DNA of 64,000 nt from a candidate division WOR-3 bacterium. Its GTDB lineage: Bacteria > Hydrothermota > Tepidihabitantia > Tepidihabitantales > Tepidihabitantaceae. The DNA is taken from contig JBDRTY010000002.1 in assembly GCA_039801085.1 (NCBI GenBank), forward strand, positions 257,339 to 321,338, in the 5' to 3' direction. This document shows positions 42,701 to 51,292 of this stretch, in pieces. A model generated the notes under the pieces. The model was not told the DNA's origin and did not search any database. It saw nothing but the letters and a program-made list of their open reading frames with translations. The first letter of the stretch is position 1. Each line of letters begins with the position of its first letter. A program made the position numbers and the translations under genes.

Positions 42701-45235
42701 GGTGATATGCGGTCGGGTAATGACCGTACGACTGGCAGTTTCAGTATCAACATTCATGATCTGGCGGTTCAAGGAATTAACAGTCCGGGTGCCCAAGTTG
42801 ATTCCGGGGCGCTGGTGCCGGTGCGGGTGGTGGTTGCCAATCTGGGGTCAGTTCAGGAGAATGTCAAGGTGTATGTGCGTATCGGCAGTTACTACCGGGA
42901 TTCGGCACAGGTGGTAATCAGCAGCGGTGCGGTGGAGCAAGTAGATCTCCCATCCTGGCGGGTGAATGTTCCCCGCGGTCCGGTGACAGTATTCTGTTCA
43001 ACTTATGTCTACAACGACATTAATCGGGCAAACGATACGTTAAGTCTTAGGACGACGGTGGTGGTGCATGATGTTGGTACGGTTGCGATTGTGACCCCTG
43101 CCGGGACGGTCGACTCCGGCAGTGTTATTCTCCCCCGTGCCCGGATCAGAAACTACAGCTCTGTGCCCGAGAACTTCAGCTGCCGGTTTACCATCAGCGA
43201 CGGCTATATCGCCCAGATTCTGGTCAGCCTGCCGGCGGGCGCCGATACCATCATCGCCTTCCCGAACTGGCAGGCAAATACCCCGGGCAGTTTTGTTACC
43301 CGCTGTTCCACGATGCTGGCTTCGGATCAGAAACCGGATAACAATGCGGTCAGCGGTACTGTTCAGGTGGCAGGGACCGATGTTGGCGTGGTGGCGATTG
43401 TAGCGCCAGCTGGACAGGTGGACCCCGGTCCGGTAACACCGGTTGTCCGAGTGGGGAACTTTTCCACCGCGCCCAAGAGTTTCATGAGTTATCTCCGGCT
43501 CACTCGATTCGGAGATACGATTTCCGTATTCTCCGATTCCCTGCTGGTCGTCAACCTGCCCCCAGATTCGAGCCGCGATGTTGCCTTTGGAACCTGGAAC
43601 GCTACCGGAGGCAGGTATGTAGTGCGCTGTTCGGTCGGGCTCGGAGACCGGAATCCGGGGAACGACACTCTGAGTGCGACCTGTCAGGTGGTGACTCATG
43701 ATGTGGCAGTTGTTGCGCTTATTCCTCAGGGCGAGATGCGGCCGATGACCGTGGCGCCGATCGTGCGGGTGCGTAACCTGGGCGATGTAAGTGAGAACTG
43801 CCTTGTTCAGCTGACGGTCGTGGATACGGTCAGCAGCAATATCGCCTACGCCGATTCTGCGATGGCAGAGGCGCTGGCACCCGGTGAGGTTCGGGAGGTG
43901 CGGTTGCCTTCCTGGTCGGCAACAGTTGGTTATTATCGGTTGACCGGACTGGTGGTTCTAAATGGTGATATCAACCCCGCGAATGATACATTTATTGCAA
44001 AACTGAAGGTTTCCCCGGGTGCAATCGGCTGGTTGCGCCGGCCTGATGTTCCAGCGGGCAGCGGTCCGGTAAAGGCGGGTGGCGCTCTGGCGGCGATTGA
44101 GACCGATTCGATGTTCGTATTTGCGCTTAAGGGCAATAAGACCAGGGAGTTCTATAAATATGATGCCTCAATTGGAGTCTGGCGGACATTACCTCAGATA
44201 CCTGCCGGTCCGTCTGGCAAGCCGGTGAATAAGGGTGGCGCGCTCTGTTCTGATGGTGAGCGGTATGTTTATGCCACCAAAGGCAACAATACGCTGGAGT
44301 TCTGGCGGTTTAATGTCCTGAATAGCACTTGGGAGCAGCTGCCCGATGTCCCGGCCGGTGCCAAGGAGCTCAAGGGTGGAACCGGGCTGGCGTTTGTCAG
44401 CAGAGGTGATACCGCTGAGGTCTATCTGTTAAAAGGTTCCAATACGCTCGAGTTCTATGTCTATTCGGTTACTGCCAATCAGTGGTATCCACGGGCGCAG
44501 GCACCGATCGGTGGAATGGCCAAGAAATTCAAGTCCGGTTCAGCGCTGTGTGCGCACGGCAATGAAAGGCTGTTTGCAATCAAATCCTCGGTTAATGAGT
44601 TCTATGAGTATTCAATCGGAGAAGACCGCTGGATTCAGAGAGCCAGCGTGCCCGACTACTCATCTTCCGGGAAGCGGTCACGCTGCAAGGACGGTTGCGG
44701 ACTGACGAGCGACGGGGTAAATACGCTTTATGCCCTCACCGGTGGCAATCGGGATTTCTTCTACTGCTATAATGTTGCCAATAACAGCTGGTTTGAGTTG
44801 GCACCGATGCCGCCCGGTCCGGCGGGCAAACGGGTGAAAGCAGGAGGCGCAGTTACCTTCATGCACAAACAGGTCTGGGCGCTGCGCGGTAACTCAACGA
44901 ACGAGTTCTATGTCTATGTTCCGGACACAATGAGTCTGTTCCGCACGCCGCCTAACCGTTCCGGTGTTGCCGGCTCCGGGCTGGTCAGATCCGAGGATGC
45001 GGGTATCAGAATTGTACCCAATCCCGCCGATCAGGAGTTGTGGTTTGTCAGTAATCGTCGGCTTCCCGTAATTGTGGAACTGTTTTCCGCAGCTGGTCAG
45101 AAAGTTCTGGAAGTGAAGGTGGGAGCGGGGGAGCGCATCCGATTTGATGCGACGAGACTGCCGGCCGGTATTTATCTCGTCCGGTTTACCGAAACGATGA
45201 GCGTGCGTACCGGTAAGCTGATTGTTCAGCATTAG
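39764..45235 (+). CDS. Giant secreted C25 (gingipain-type) cysteine peptidase with CARDB and kelch repeats
   Basis: About 1,823 residues. Signal peptide at residues 1-20, then a gingipain-like propeptide and C25 domain: DYVIITNSTLEPYFQPLLNW, TMWVLLGGDTTVVPARQA, catalytic His in HMVGHGNDYG (near 450) and Cys in NSIACYPGNFE (near 488). Seven CARDB-like repeats follow, each opening D-V/A-G/A-V..I..P-x-G, then about six kelch-like repeats (for example ALKGNKTREFYKYDASIGVW) and a C-terminal sorting domain (GIYLVRFTETMSVRTGKLIV). Start GTG 39764 uses AAGGAGG; the upstream ATG 39734 would put the ribosome site inside the gene. Probably surface-anchored and degrading external protein. Confidence 0.88.
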   Translation: MRRNVFVIIFLGLSAGYLFGAGWSASFQFRPNSFGVQTLERDGQIFTILNPERNAVLEHSNLQIDYVRETGKPILPCWSFILAIPQGMKVGQVRVTEDGVTVIKAGYPPYPAQPPVPVSASEPQTFVSPEPEVYRGTQPWPGERYWISPVGIKSGFRLVNIVIYPVRYDPVNGSYLISQNFRVEVTYEPDPAAEFISLTGKQLKLFSAAVKSLVINPEDVEWYAPPEKTADFGTYDYVIITNSTLEPYFQPLLNWRKRLGYSGIIRTTSWINSNYSGRDLPEKIRNFIRDYFNNYGTMWVLLGGDTTVVPARQARATCAGEIGNIPCDLYYVDLQYSWDSNNDNIFGQYGVDTTDLYYDLYAGRASVDDTNQVKTFVNKVITHESNPPTDYLRRILLVSGYLWSGYDETQSNDSIANITPTGWSDVYIENPGNTTMVRDSLNHGFQFCHMVGHGNDYGIYHNSTAYYSTSVISGHNNGSRVGLINSIACYPGNFEYNDCLAEATHNCATGGALSVIMNSRYGWGTPPVIGPSEKLDIRFYDYFFNHDTMPIALTHAVSKEVYRGPANGGDGAWRWCYFELNYFGDPLQLMYENVPAQLNASFSSPINIGIQNFTVTVTSGSNPVSQALVCVWKGSEVYERNYTNASGQVTFTINPTTPGYMYVTASKPNYLPDLDSCQVVATRLDVGVIRIITPSGTVDYGTTLNPTAVIRNYLAVPVSNVPIRFTIGGGYTANEIVGQIGGNDSAIVQFTQWTAAPAGNLAVKCSTMLAGDTFPNNDYLTGSVFVRYRDAGAVSITIPATVDSGTVVYPVATVRNYGNTNETFNVRLVIGGTSYIQTRTKTLASGAIDTVNFPAWTALERGSHAVRCSTQLSGDNNPGNDLITANTFVRVRDVGCTQIISPAGNIDSAPTIPVRAKVRNFGNTSESFTLKFRINGPVNWSDQASVNNLAPGDSVVVNFNDWICGPRGSYATVCSTELSGDMRSGNDRTTGSFSINIHDLAVQGINSPGAQVDSGALVPVRVVVANLGSVQENVKVYVRIGSYYRDSAQVVISSGAVEQVDLPSWRVNVPRGPVTVFCSTYVYNDINRANDTLSLRTTVVVHDVGTVAIVTPAGTVDSGSVILPRARIRNYSSVPENFSCRFTISDGYIAQILVSLPAGADTIIAFPNWQANTPGSFVTRCSTMLASDQKPDNNAVSGTVQVAGTDVGVVAIVAPAGQVDPGPVTPVVRVGNFSTAPKSFMSYLRLTRFGDTISVFSDSLLVVNLPPDSSRDVAFGTWNATGGRYVVRCSVGLGDRNPGNDTLSATCQVVTHDVAVVALIPQGEMRPMTVAPIVRVRNLGDVSENCLVQLTVVDTVSSNIAYADSAMAEALAPGEVREVRLPSWSATVGYYRLTGLVVLNGDINPANDTFIAKLKVSPGAIGWLRRPDVPAGSGPVKAGGALAAIETDSMFVFALKGNKTREFYKYDASIGVWRTLPQIPAGPSGKPVNKGGALCSDGERYVYATKGNNTLEFWRFNVLNSTWEQLPDVPAGAKELKGGTGLAFVSRGDTAEVYLLKGSNTLEFYVYSVTANQWYPRAQAPIGGMAKKFKSGSALCAHGNERLFAIKSSVNEFYEYSIGEDRWIQRASVPDYSSSGKRSRCKDGCGLTSDGVNTLYALTGGNRDFFYCYNVANNSWFELAPMPPGPAGKRVKAGGAVTFMHKQVWALRGNSTNEFYVYVPDTMSLFRTPPNRSGVAGSGLVRSEDAGIRIVPNPADQELWFVSNRRLPVIVELFSAAGQKVLEVKVGAGERIRFDATRLPAGIYLVRFTETMSVRTGKLIVQH

Positions 45236-45285
45236 TCTGTCATCACGGAAAAATGAAAAACGGTGCCCCCATGATTTTCTGCCGG

Positions 45286-46809
45286 TTATTCCAGCGGGCC
45301 GATTGCGGACTCTACTGCCTTTAGCAGTTCGCCGGAGCGGACCAGTTCGGTGAGCCGGTTGATATCGTACTGCAGTGGCCGGTCCTCTTCTAGTTTGGGC
45401 ACGGTGCTGCGGATGAGTTCATAGGCAGCCTGAGTGCCCGTGCCCAGTTTGAGCGGTTTGCGAAACTCAACCGCCTGGGCACCGCTGAGCAGTTCAATCG
45501 CAATCACGAACCAGGCATTTTCCAGAATCTGGCTTGTCTTGCGTGCCGAGGTAAAGGACATGGAGACGAAGTCCTCCTGATCTGCGGCTGCCGGAATTGA
45601 GCCGGTGGCGGCGGGTGCGGAAAGAATCCGGTTTTCGCAGATGAGCATGCCTTGAGTGTACTGGGTCAGCATCAGTCCGGAGAACATTCCGGCACCCTTG
45701 GTAAGAAAGGCAGGCAATCCGACTGACAAATTACGGTTCAGGAGCCGGTTTGTGCGCCGTTCGGAGAGGACCGCAATCATCGTTATGCTCGAACCGACCA
45801 AATCCAGTGCCAGCGCCAGCGGTGTGCCCTGAAAATTGGCGCCAGTGAGATAAGCTTGGTCATCAGGGAAGAACAGCGGGTTGTCACCAACCCCGTTCAG
45901 TTCCGTCTCAAATATCTGCTTTGCCCAGTTCAGTGCATCCCGGGCACCGCCGACTACCTGCGGGGTTGAGCGCAGGGAATAGGCATCTTGGACCTTCTTG
46001 CCCGGCTGACGGAGCATTTCCGAGTTTTCGGTCAGGCGCCGGATGTTTTTTGCGGAAGTGATCGCACCGGGATATCCGCGTGCCTTGTGAATCCGTTCAT
46101 CATAGGCTGTCATATTGGCGTTGAGCACCTCAAGAGTCAGTGCGGCGGCAATTTCCGACGTTTTAAGGAACCGGTCAGTGTCAAACAGCTGCAGTGTACC
46201 CCAGCCGGCGGTCATATTGGAACCGTTGATCGTCGCCAGGCCATCCCGGGCTTCAAACTGAATTGGCTCAATACCTGCCGCCCGGAGTGCTTCAGCGCCG
46301 CTCAGCCGTTTTCCCTGATAGAACGCTTCGCCCTCGCCCAGCAGCACGAGTGCCATCTGGCTCATCGGTGAAAGGTCACCGCAGGCACCGACCGAGCCCC
46401 GGTCAAACACCACCGGTGTTACGCCCTTATTGAGCATTGCTACTAGAGTTTCCACAACCCTGAGCCGGATGCCGGAGTTGCCGTTGGCAAGGACATTAAT
46501 ACGGGAGCAGATGGCAGCCCGCACCACCTCTTCCGGTAGCAGGTCACCACAGCCGGCAGAATGGGAATAAACCAGATAGCGCTGAAACTGCCGGGTCTGT
46601 TCCGGTGTAAGAATTACCTCAGACAGTTCCCCGATGCCGGTGGTGATGCCATACATTACAGCACGGGCAGCGATTCTGTCCTCCACAAACTGCCGGCAGC
46701 GGGTGATCCGTTCGCGGGCAGCGGGTGTGAGTTCAACCGGCTCACGGTTCCGTGCCACCCGGACCAGGTCTTCAATCTTCAGCGTTTTGCCATCCAGCAT
46801 TACTGCCAT
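45286..46809 (-). CDS. hutH: Aromatic amino acid ammonia-lyase (HAL/PAL family) with Ala-Cys-Gly MIO triad
   Basis: A 507-residue MIO enzyme. Family residues are Tyr53 in YGITTGIG, Ser-His at 82-83 in VYSHSAGCGDL, NGSNMTAGWG, QDAYSLRSTPQVVGG, and TGANFQGTPLALALD. The MIO-forming triad, normally Ala-Ser-Gly, is Ala142-Cys143-Gly144 in GSVGACGDLSP (codon TGC). MIO may still form from Cys; a Ser-to-Cys change in bacterial histidase is reported to keep activity. Histidine is the default substrate guess because of the Ser-His pair, but QEDFVSM has Phe where histidases usually have His, so phenylalanine or tyrosine, or an aminomutase role, remain possible. No other hut gene is nearby. Confidence 0.87.
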   Translation of the reverse strand: MAVMLDGKTLKIEDLVRVARNREPVELTPAARERITRCRQFVEDRIAARAVMYGITTGIGELSEVILTPEQTRQFQRYLVYSHSAGCGDLLPEEVVRAAICSRINVLANGNSGIRLRVVETLVAMLNKGVTPVVFDRGSVGACGDLSPMSQMALVLLGEGEAFYQGKRLSGAEALRAAGIEPIQFEARDGLATINGSNMTAGWGTLQLFDTDRFLKTSEIAAALTLEVLNANMTAYDERIHKARGYPGAITSAKNIRRLTENSEMLRQPGKKVQDAYSLRSTPQVVGGARDALNWAKQIFETELNGVGDNPLFFPDDQAYLTGANFQGTPLALALDLVGSSITMIAVLSERRTNRLLNRNLSVGLPAFLTKGAGMFSGLMLTQYTQGMLICENRILSAPAATGSIPAAADQEDFVSMSFTSARKTSQILENAWFVIAIELLSGAQAVEFRKPLKLGTGTQAAYELIRSTVPKLEEDRPLQYDINRLTELVRSGELLKAVESAIGPLE

Positions 46810-47280
46810 TTATTTTCCTCCCTGTTTTTTGAGCATTTTCTGTACATGACTGCCGGGCCAGAACACGCGCTGACACTGCGGGCAGCGCCGGAAATCGTTA
46901 TGAATCTGATAGATGTAGAATGGTACTGCCGGTCGTGCCTGATCCCGGCTGATTTTCTTTAACACTTCATTACAGACCGGGCAGCGGGACAGGGCTTGAG
47001 ATTCGCTACGGGGTTTTTCCTGAGGGATACCCAGTACCTCCCGGACTTCTTCCAGCTGCCGGTCGGTATTTTCGCTTTCCAGAAGCAGAACATCTGGCAG
47101 ACCTTTGAGTTTCTGATGCCGGGTAAGAAACAGGCGCCGGTCTGCCTTTGCCCGGCGGTAAGCCTGCAACCCCCGGACACTAGGTTCATAGCGGACATCC
47201 AGGCCCAGGAGCCGGAGACGCCTGGCAAGCCTGCCCAACATGACGTCACAGAAAAGACGGGGATGGTTATCAGACTTCAT
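46810..47280 (-). CDS. Mut7-C RNase-domain protein
   Basis: A 156-residue protein matching Mut7-C (PF01927), a PIN-like nuclease fold. It has FCDVMLGRLARRLRLLGLDV (first conserved Asp), LFLTRHQKL (second acidic/basic region), and a C-terminal zinc ribbon CPVC (near 115) and CPQC (near 137). Molecular targets are unknown. It lies immediately upstream of the ammonia-lyase gene, its stop touching that gene's ATG, but no functional link is apparent. Confidence 0.85.
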   Translation of the reverse strand: MKSDNHPRLFCDVMLGRLARRLRLLGLDVRYEPSVRGLQAYRRAKADRRLFLTRHQKLKGLPDVLLLESENTDRQLEEVREVLGIPQEKPRSESQALSRCPVCNEVLKKISRDQARPAVPFYIYQIHNDFRRCPQCQRVFWPGSHVQKMLKKQGGK

Positions 47281-47570
47281 TACCGGATAAATTTAATCAT
47301 CAGGAGATATAAATCAAGGTCAGCAGGCGTGAAGCAGGGAAGGTGGTTGAGGATTGGGAAGCGATAGCACCTTTCCTCTTTTCTTTATTCTGGAAGTAAC
47401 CCCAGGGTGAACCTCTTAAATCCGGCATTGAGGCGGCGTCAGGTCAGTAACTTCATGTATTTTGTGTGTTGGTTCAAACTGGGTGTTACGGACGATGGTT
47501 AAAATGTCAATTTGTTCATCTCCGAAGCATCAAATTATTTATATATACGGCAACTAATAACTAATAATTG
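47281..47570 (+). other. Intergenic stretch without a recognisable gene
   Basis: About 290 bases between divergent genes, increasingly AT-rich towards 47570. No coding frame, hairpin terminator or known RNA was recognised apart from the thyX promoter that follows. Confidence 0.5.
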
Positions 47571-47598
47571 TTGACAATTCTAAATTTGTGCATATTCT
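47571..47598 (+). promoter_or_regulatory. thyX promoter (near-leaderless type)
   Basis: Perfect TTGACA, a 16-base spacer, TATTCT, then 9 bases to ATG 47608; no Shine-Dalgarno. Confidence 0.65.
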
Positions 47599-47607
47599 CT
47601 GAACAGT

Positions 47608-49179
47608 ATGAAGGTCAGACTTGCAGGAGTCAATATTGAGCAGGAGCTGATTCAGAGTTTGAGCAAGAACCGGCGGGTGGTACCGACACCGGAGACGATC
47701 GCAGCTGCCTATGCCCGGATCAGCCGGAGTTCCAAGCCGGTTGATACCCTGCGCAGTGAGGCACGACGGGAGTTGAAAAAAGCACGCCAGTCAAATCAGA
47801 CCATTGTGTTTGAGATGGGGCATCACTCCATTGCCGAGCATGCGGTTTTCAACTTTGATCTTGAAGACCTGTCCCGGCTGGCAGTGGAGGCGGTGGAACA
47901 TCACCGGCTGGTATCGTTTACCGAGCGTTCCCAGCGGTATGTTAAGCTTGAAAATCAGTATGTAGTGCCGGAGGAGATCAGAAATTCCGAGTTGCTGGAT
48001 GATTACCTGAATCTGATGCGGGTCCAGTTTGATGCCTACGGCAGGTTGCTGGAGCGGTTGAAGGAGTATTTTGCCCAAGCCCGTCCCGAGCTCAAAGAGC
48101 AGCCTGAACGGCTGGAGAATATGGCGAAGGAGGACGCCCGGTATATTACACCGCTGGCGACGCAGACTCAGCTGGGAATGACGGTCAACGCCCGCACGCT
48201 TGAGTATATGATCCGGCGTCTGGCAGCCAGTGAACTGGCAGAGGTCCGGGGATTGGCACAGGCGCTTTACGAGCAGGCGGAGGCGGTGGCACCGTCCCTG
48301 CTCGTCTTTACCGGTCCGACCGAATATGAGAAAAACACCTATCACCGGCTGGAGGAGTTCGCCCAGAGTTTCATGACCCGGCCCTTTCCGCGTCGGCCCA
48401 GAAATCTGATTGCGATGTCCGCCTCTGATGTAGTGCTGGTGGATTATACCCAGAATGCGGATAATAAACTGCTGGCGGCGCTTCTGCACTCCACTTCCCG
48501 GGCAACCTTTGCTGAGTGCCTCTCCCGTTCAGAAAAACAGACGCTGGCACGTAAGAAGGAAATTTTCAAACTTGCCTGTCAGGATCTGCAGGCGTATGAT
48601 GCGGTGCTGCGGGAGTTTGAGCATCTGTATGTAACTTTTGAGCTGGTGATTTCAGCTGCCTGTTTTGCCCAGCTGAAGCGGCACCGGCTGACAACGATTA
48701 CCGTCCAGCCCTATGATCCGGATCTGGGGTGGACAATTCCGGTATCGATCGCTGAGCTCAAGGAGCACAAGAGTTTCAAGGAGGTGCTGACTCTGACTGA
48801 GGAGGTTTATGACAAGATTGCTGCAGTCAATCCGGCAGCGGCCCAGTACGTACTCACCAACTCCCATCAGCGCCGGGTGCTTTTAACTCTGAATGCACGT
48901 GAGCTTTACCATCTGTCCCGGCTGCGCCAAGACAGCTCGGCACAGTGGGACATCCGGGACATCGTCAGCCGGATGGTTGAGCAGGCGCGGAATGTGATGC
49001 CGCTGACACTGCTGCTCGCTGGCGGGAAGGATGGCTATGCCCGTGTTTATCAGGAGCTTTTTGGTCATGAGCCGAAGGTTACCAGACTGGAACTGCCCAA
49101 GCCGCGACAGTTGCCGCGGGGCAACAGTAACCAGAACAGCACTCGAAGGAGGAACAATAATGAACATCAGCAGTCGTGA
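47608..49179 (+). CDS. thyX: FAD-dependent thymidylate synthase, tandem-domain form
   Basis: A 523-residue ThyX, about twice the usual 220-250. The first half has EMGHHSIAEHAVFNFDLEDL and EHHRLVSFTERSQRYV, a variant of the RHRxxSxxxxSxR motif. The second half has AQLKRHRLTTITVQPYD and the strong ThyX C-terminal signature TLNARELYHLSRLRQD with AQWDIRDIV. ThyX makes dTMP from dUMP with methylene-tetrahydrofolate, FAD and NADPH. The active site is probably built between the two halves. This long form occurs in several deep-branching anaerobes. Confidence 0.9.
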   Translation: MKVRLAGVNIEQELIQSLSKNRRVVPTPETIAAAYARISRSSKPVDTLRSEARRELKKARQSNQTIVFEMGHHSIAEHAVFNFDLEDLSRLAVEAVEHHRLVSFTERSQRYVKLENQYVVPEEIRNSELLDDYLNLMRVQFDAYGRLLERLKEYFAQARPELKEQPERLENMAKEDARYITPLATQTQLGMTVNARTLEYMIRRLAASELAEVRGLAQALYEQAEAVAPSLLVFTGPTEYEKNTYHRLEEFAQSFMTRPFPRRPRNLIAMSASDVVLVDYTQNADNKLLAALLHSTSRATFAECLSRSEKQTLARKKEIFKLACQDLQAYDAVLREFEHLYVTFELVISAACFAQLKRHRLTTITVQPYDPDLGWTIPVSIAELKEHKSFKEVLTLTEEVYDKIAAVNPAAAQYVLTNSHQRRVLLTLNARELYHLSRLRQDSSAQWDIRDIVSRMVEQARNVMPLTLLLAGGKDGYARVYQELFGHEPKVTRLELPKPRQLPRGNSNQNSTRRRNNNEHQQS

Positions 49180-49510
49180 GCAGCTCAAGCAGGCGGTCCG
49201 GAACCGGGAGCCGGAGCTGGAGATTGCCGAACCCCGGCTCATCCGGATGGTGAACCGGCTCATGATACTGCGCCAGGTGGTGAATATACTGTTTTTCGTG
49301 ATACTCGGGGGGGCGGTACTGCTCTGGGCAAATCCGATGCGGGTCCCGTTTTTTGACAGCAGCGGCGGAAGGATGGTGCGCCAGATTCTCTTACTTTTCG
49401 GGATTCTGCTCCTGCTGGCTGATTATCTGATGCCGTTAGCAAGATTTTACAAGATCAGCGCCCGGTCCGATGACCGGCTCAGGCTGACACTGAGGCAAGC
49501 CAGAAAATAA
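49160..49510 (+). CDS. Small membrane protein of unknown function
   Basis: A 116-residue protein with two hydrophobic helices (about residues 40-57 and 75-92) and charged ends. AGGAGGAACAATA precedes ATG 49160, which overlaps the end of thyX by 20 bases, so it is coupled to thyX. No family was recognised. The overlap may only reflect genome compactness. Confidence 0.7.
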   Translation: MNISSREQLKQAVRNREPELEIAEPRLIRMVNRLMILRQVVNILFFVILGGAVLLWANPMRVPFFDSSGGRMVRQILLLFGILLLLADYLMPLARFYKISARSDDRLRLTLRQARK

Positions 49511-49524
49511 AAAAGGGGGGTCAA

Positions 49525-51282
49525 ATGCGTTGTTTGATTCTTCTCTTGCTCAGCGCCGGTTTCGCTTCTGCCCAGCTCAATTATGCCGAGTGTTCCAACG
49601 GATTCCAGAATCCGGCGCTGGAAGGGGGCAGGACCGAGTTGGAGTTTGCCGATGTCAATAATGACGGTAACATTGACATCCTTTCCATCGGTGACCACGG
49701 CAGTCCTTATATCAACACGCAGGAGCACGGGGTGATGGTCTGGTTTGGTGACGGCCGGGGCAACTGGAATGTCTATCAGTATGGCAATTTCGGTTATGGC
49801 GGGATTGCGGTCGGTGATGTCAACGGTGACGGTCTGCTGGATGTGGGTTACGGTATGCACCACAACTACTCGGGTGAGGATTTGGGAGATGACATGCTGG
49901 AGGTGGCACTCGGTGATGGTACCGGCAGAGTGTGGACCGCCTGGGATGACGGGTTGATGCCCGGTGGTGCCTGCTGGGGGATGTTTTCCACCGACTTTGC
50001 CGATGTCGACCATGACGGCGATCTTGATATCGGTTCCTGCTCATTCGGTTATGGTATCGGGTTGCGGGTTTATCTTAATCAGGGTGACGGTACCTGGCAG
50101 CTGTCTTGGGGGACGCCGGAGAGCATTAACTGTGATATGGAGTTTTATTTTCGGGATGTGAACCGGGACGGCAATCCGGATATCATCGCCGCCACCGCCG
50201 GACCCGCGGTCTATTTTGGTGACGGCACCGGCAGGTTCTATCCGGGTGACAGCGGTCTGCCCCGGTCAAATTACGGTCTGTCCGGCATTTCCCCCGGTGA
50301 TGTTGATAATGACGGCGGATTTGATGTTGCCTTCTGCAATAGTGCAGGCGGGGTTGAGGTCTGGATCTATGACGAGATTGAGGGTGTCTGGCACAGCCGG
50401 AGCAATGGACTGCCTTCTTCCGGCAATTATGGCGGCACCCAGCTTTGTGATATGAATGCGGACGGGTTCTGTGACCTAGTGGCGGTTGGAGGTGGACGGC
50501 TGACTGTCTGGACTGGTGATGGCAGCGGTAACTGGGTTCAGGCGGCCGATGTTGCCACCAATGCACCCGGGACCTACCGGGCGCTGCGCACCGGTGCTGA
50601 TTTTGATCACAATGGCAAACCAGACATCGCAATCATCATTAATGAGGGCTCCTGGCCCAATTACCGGAACTGGGCACACGCCTATAAAGAGGCATCACTG
50701 CCGGACAGTCTGCAAATTTATCCGGTCTTTCCGCGAGGCGGTGAGCGGTTCTGGAACGGTGCGGTGCAGTTCCTTGACTGGTGGAGTGCGGTGCCGGGGT
50801 CTGCAGATTCTTCCCTAGTCCGTCTTGAGCTTTCAGTCAACGGGGTAAACGGACCGTGGTTTTTAATCGCCGACAGTCTGAAGAACAATGGCCGGTATCA
50901 GTGGCGGGTGCCGGAGACGGTCAGTTCCCGTTACTGTTATATCCGATATACTGTTTACAGGGGAATTCATGCAAGCAGTGAAATTACTCCTGGCCCGTTT
51001 TTTATCGGAAACCCGGTCAGCCTGAATGAGAGAGTAGGTGATGTTTTTCTGTGGGCACTCAGGCTGACACCAAATCCGGCAAAAAACCGGGTAACGCTGG
51101 ATCTTGGGGTACCGGTTGTCTCCGGACAGCAGATAAAACTGTTTGACGCCCAGGGCAGGCTGATGGGGGCATTTGAGGTCAGTGCCAGGACCATGACCGT
51201 TGCGCTTGACCGTTTTCCGGCTGGAACCTATTTTGTGGTTCTGGGAAATGGCAGAGGCAACCGCTTGATTGTTTATAAATAA
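49525..51282 (+). CDS. Secreted FG-GAP/VCBS-repeat protein with C-terminal sorting domain
   Basis: A 585-residue exported protein. Signal peptide at residues 1-15. Seven or so beta-propeller blades each carry a D-x-N/D-x-D-G type calcium loop, for example FADVNNDGNIDI, VGDVNGDGLLDVG, FADVDHDGDLDIG and FRDVNRDGNPDII. After about residue 390 comes an Ig-like module and a Por-type C-terminal domain with LTPNPAKNRVTLDL and FPAGTYFVVLGNG. Probably a cell-surface or secreted binding protein. Good Shine-Dalgarno (GGGGGG). Confidence 0.88.
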   Translation: MRCLILLLLSAGFASAQLNYAECSNGFQNPALEGGRTELEFADVNNDGNIDILSIGDHGSPYINTQEHGVMVWFGDGRGNWNVYQYGNFGYGGIAVGDVNGDGLLDVGYGMHHNYSGEDLGDDMLEVALGDGTGRVWTAWDDGLMPGGACWGMFSTDFADVDHDGDLDIGSCSFGYGIGLRVYLNQGDGTWQLSWGTPESINCDMEFYFRDVNRDGNPDIIAATAGPAVYFGDGTGRFYPGDSGLPRSNYGLSGISPGDVDNDGGFDVAFCNSAGGVEVWIYDEIEGVWHSRSNGLPSSGNYGGTQLCDMNADGFCDLVAVGGGRLTVWTGDGSGNWVQAADVATNAPGTYRALRTGADFDHNGKPDIAIIINEGSWPNYRNWAHAYKEASLPDSLQIYPVFPRGGERFWNGAVQFLDWWSAVPGSADSSLVRLELSVNGVNGPWFLIADSLKNNGRYQWRVPETVSSRYCYIRYTVYRGIHASSEITPGPFFIGNPVSLNERVGDVFLWALRLTPNPAKNRVTLDLGVPVVSGQQIKLFDAQGRLMGAFEVSARTMTVALDRFPAGTYFVVLGNGRGNRLIVYK

Positions 51283-51292
51283 GGAGGAATTA

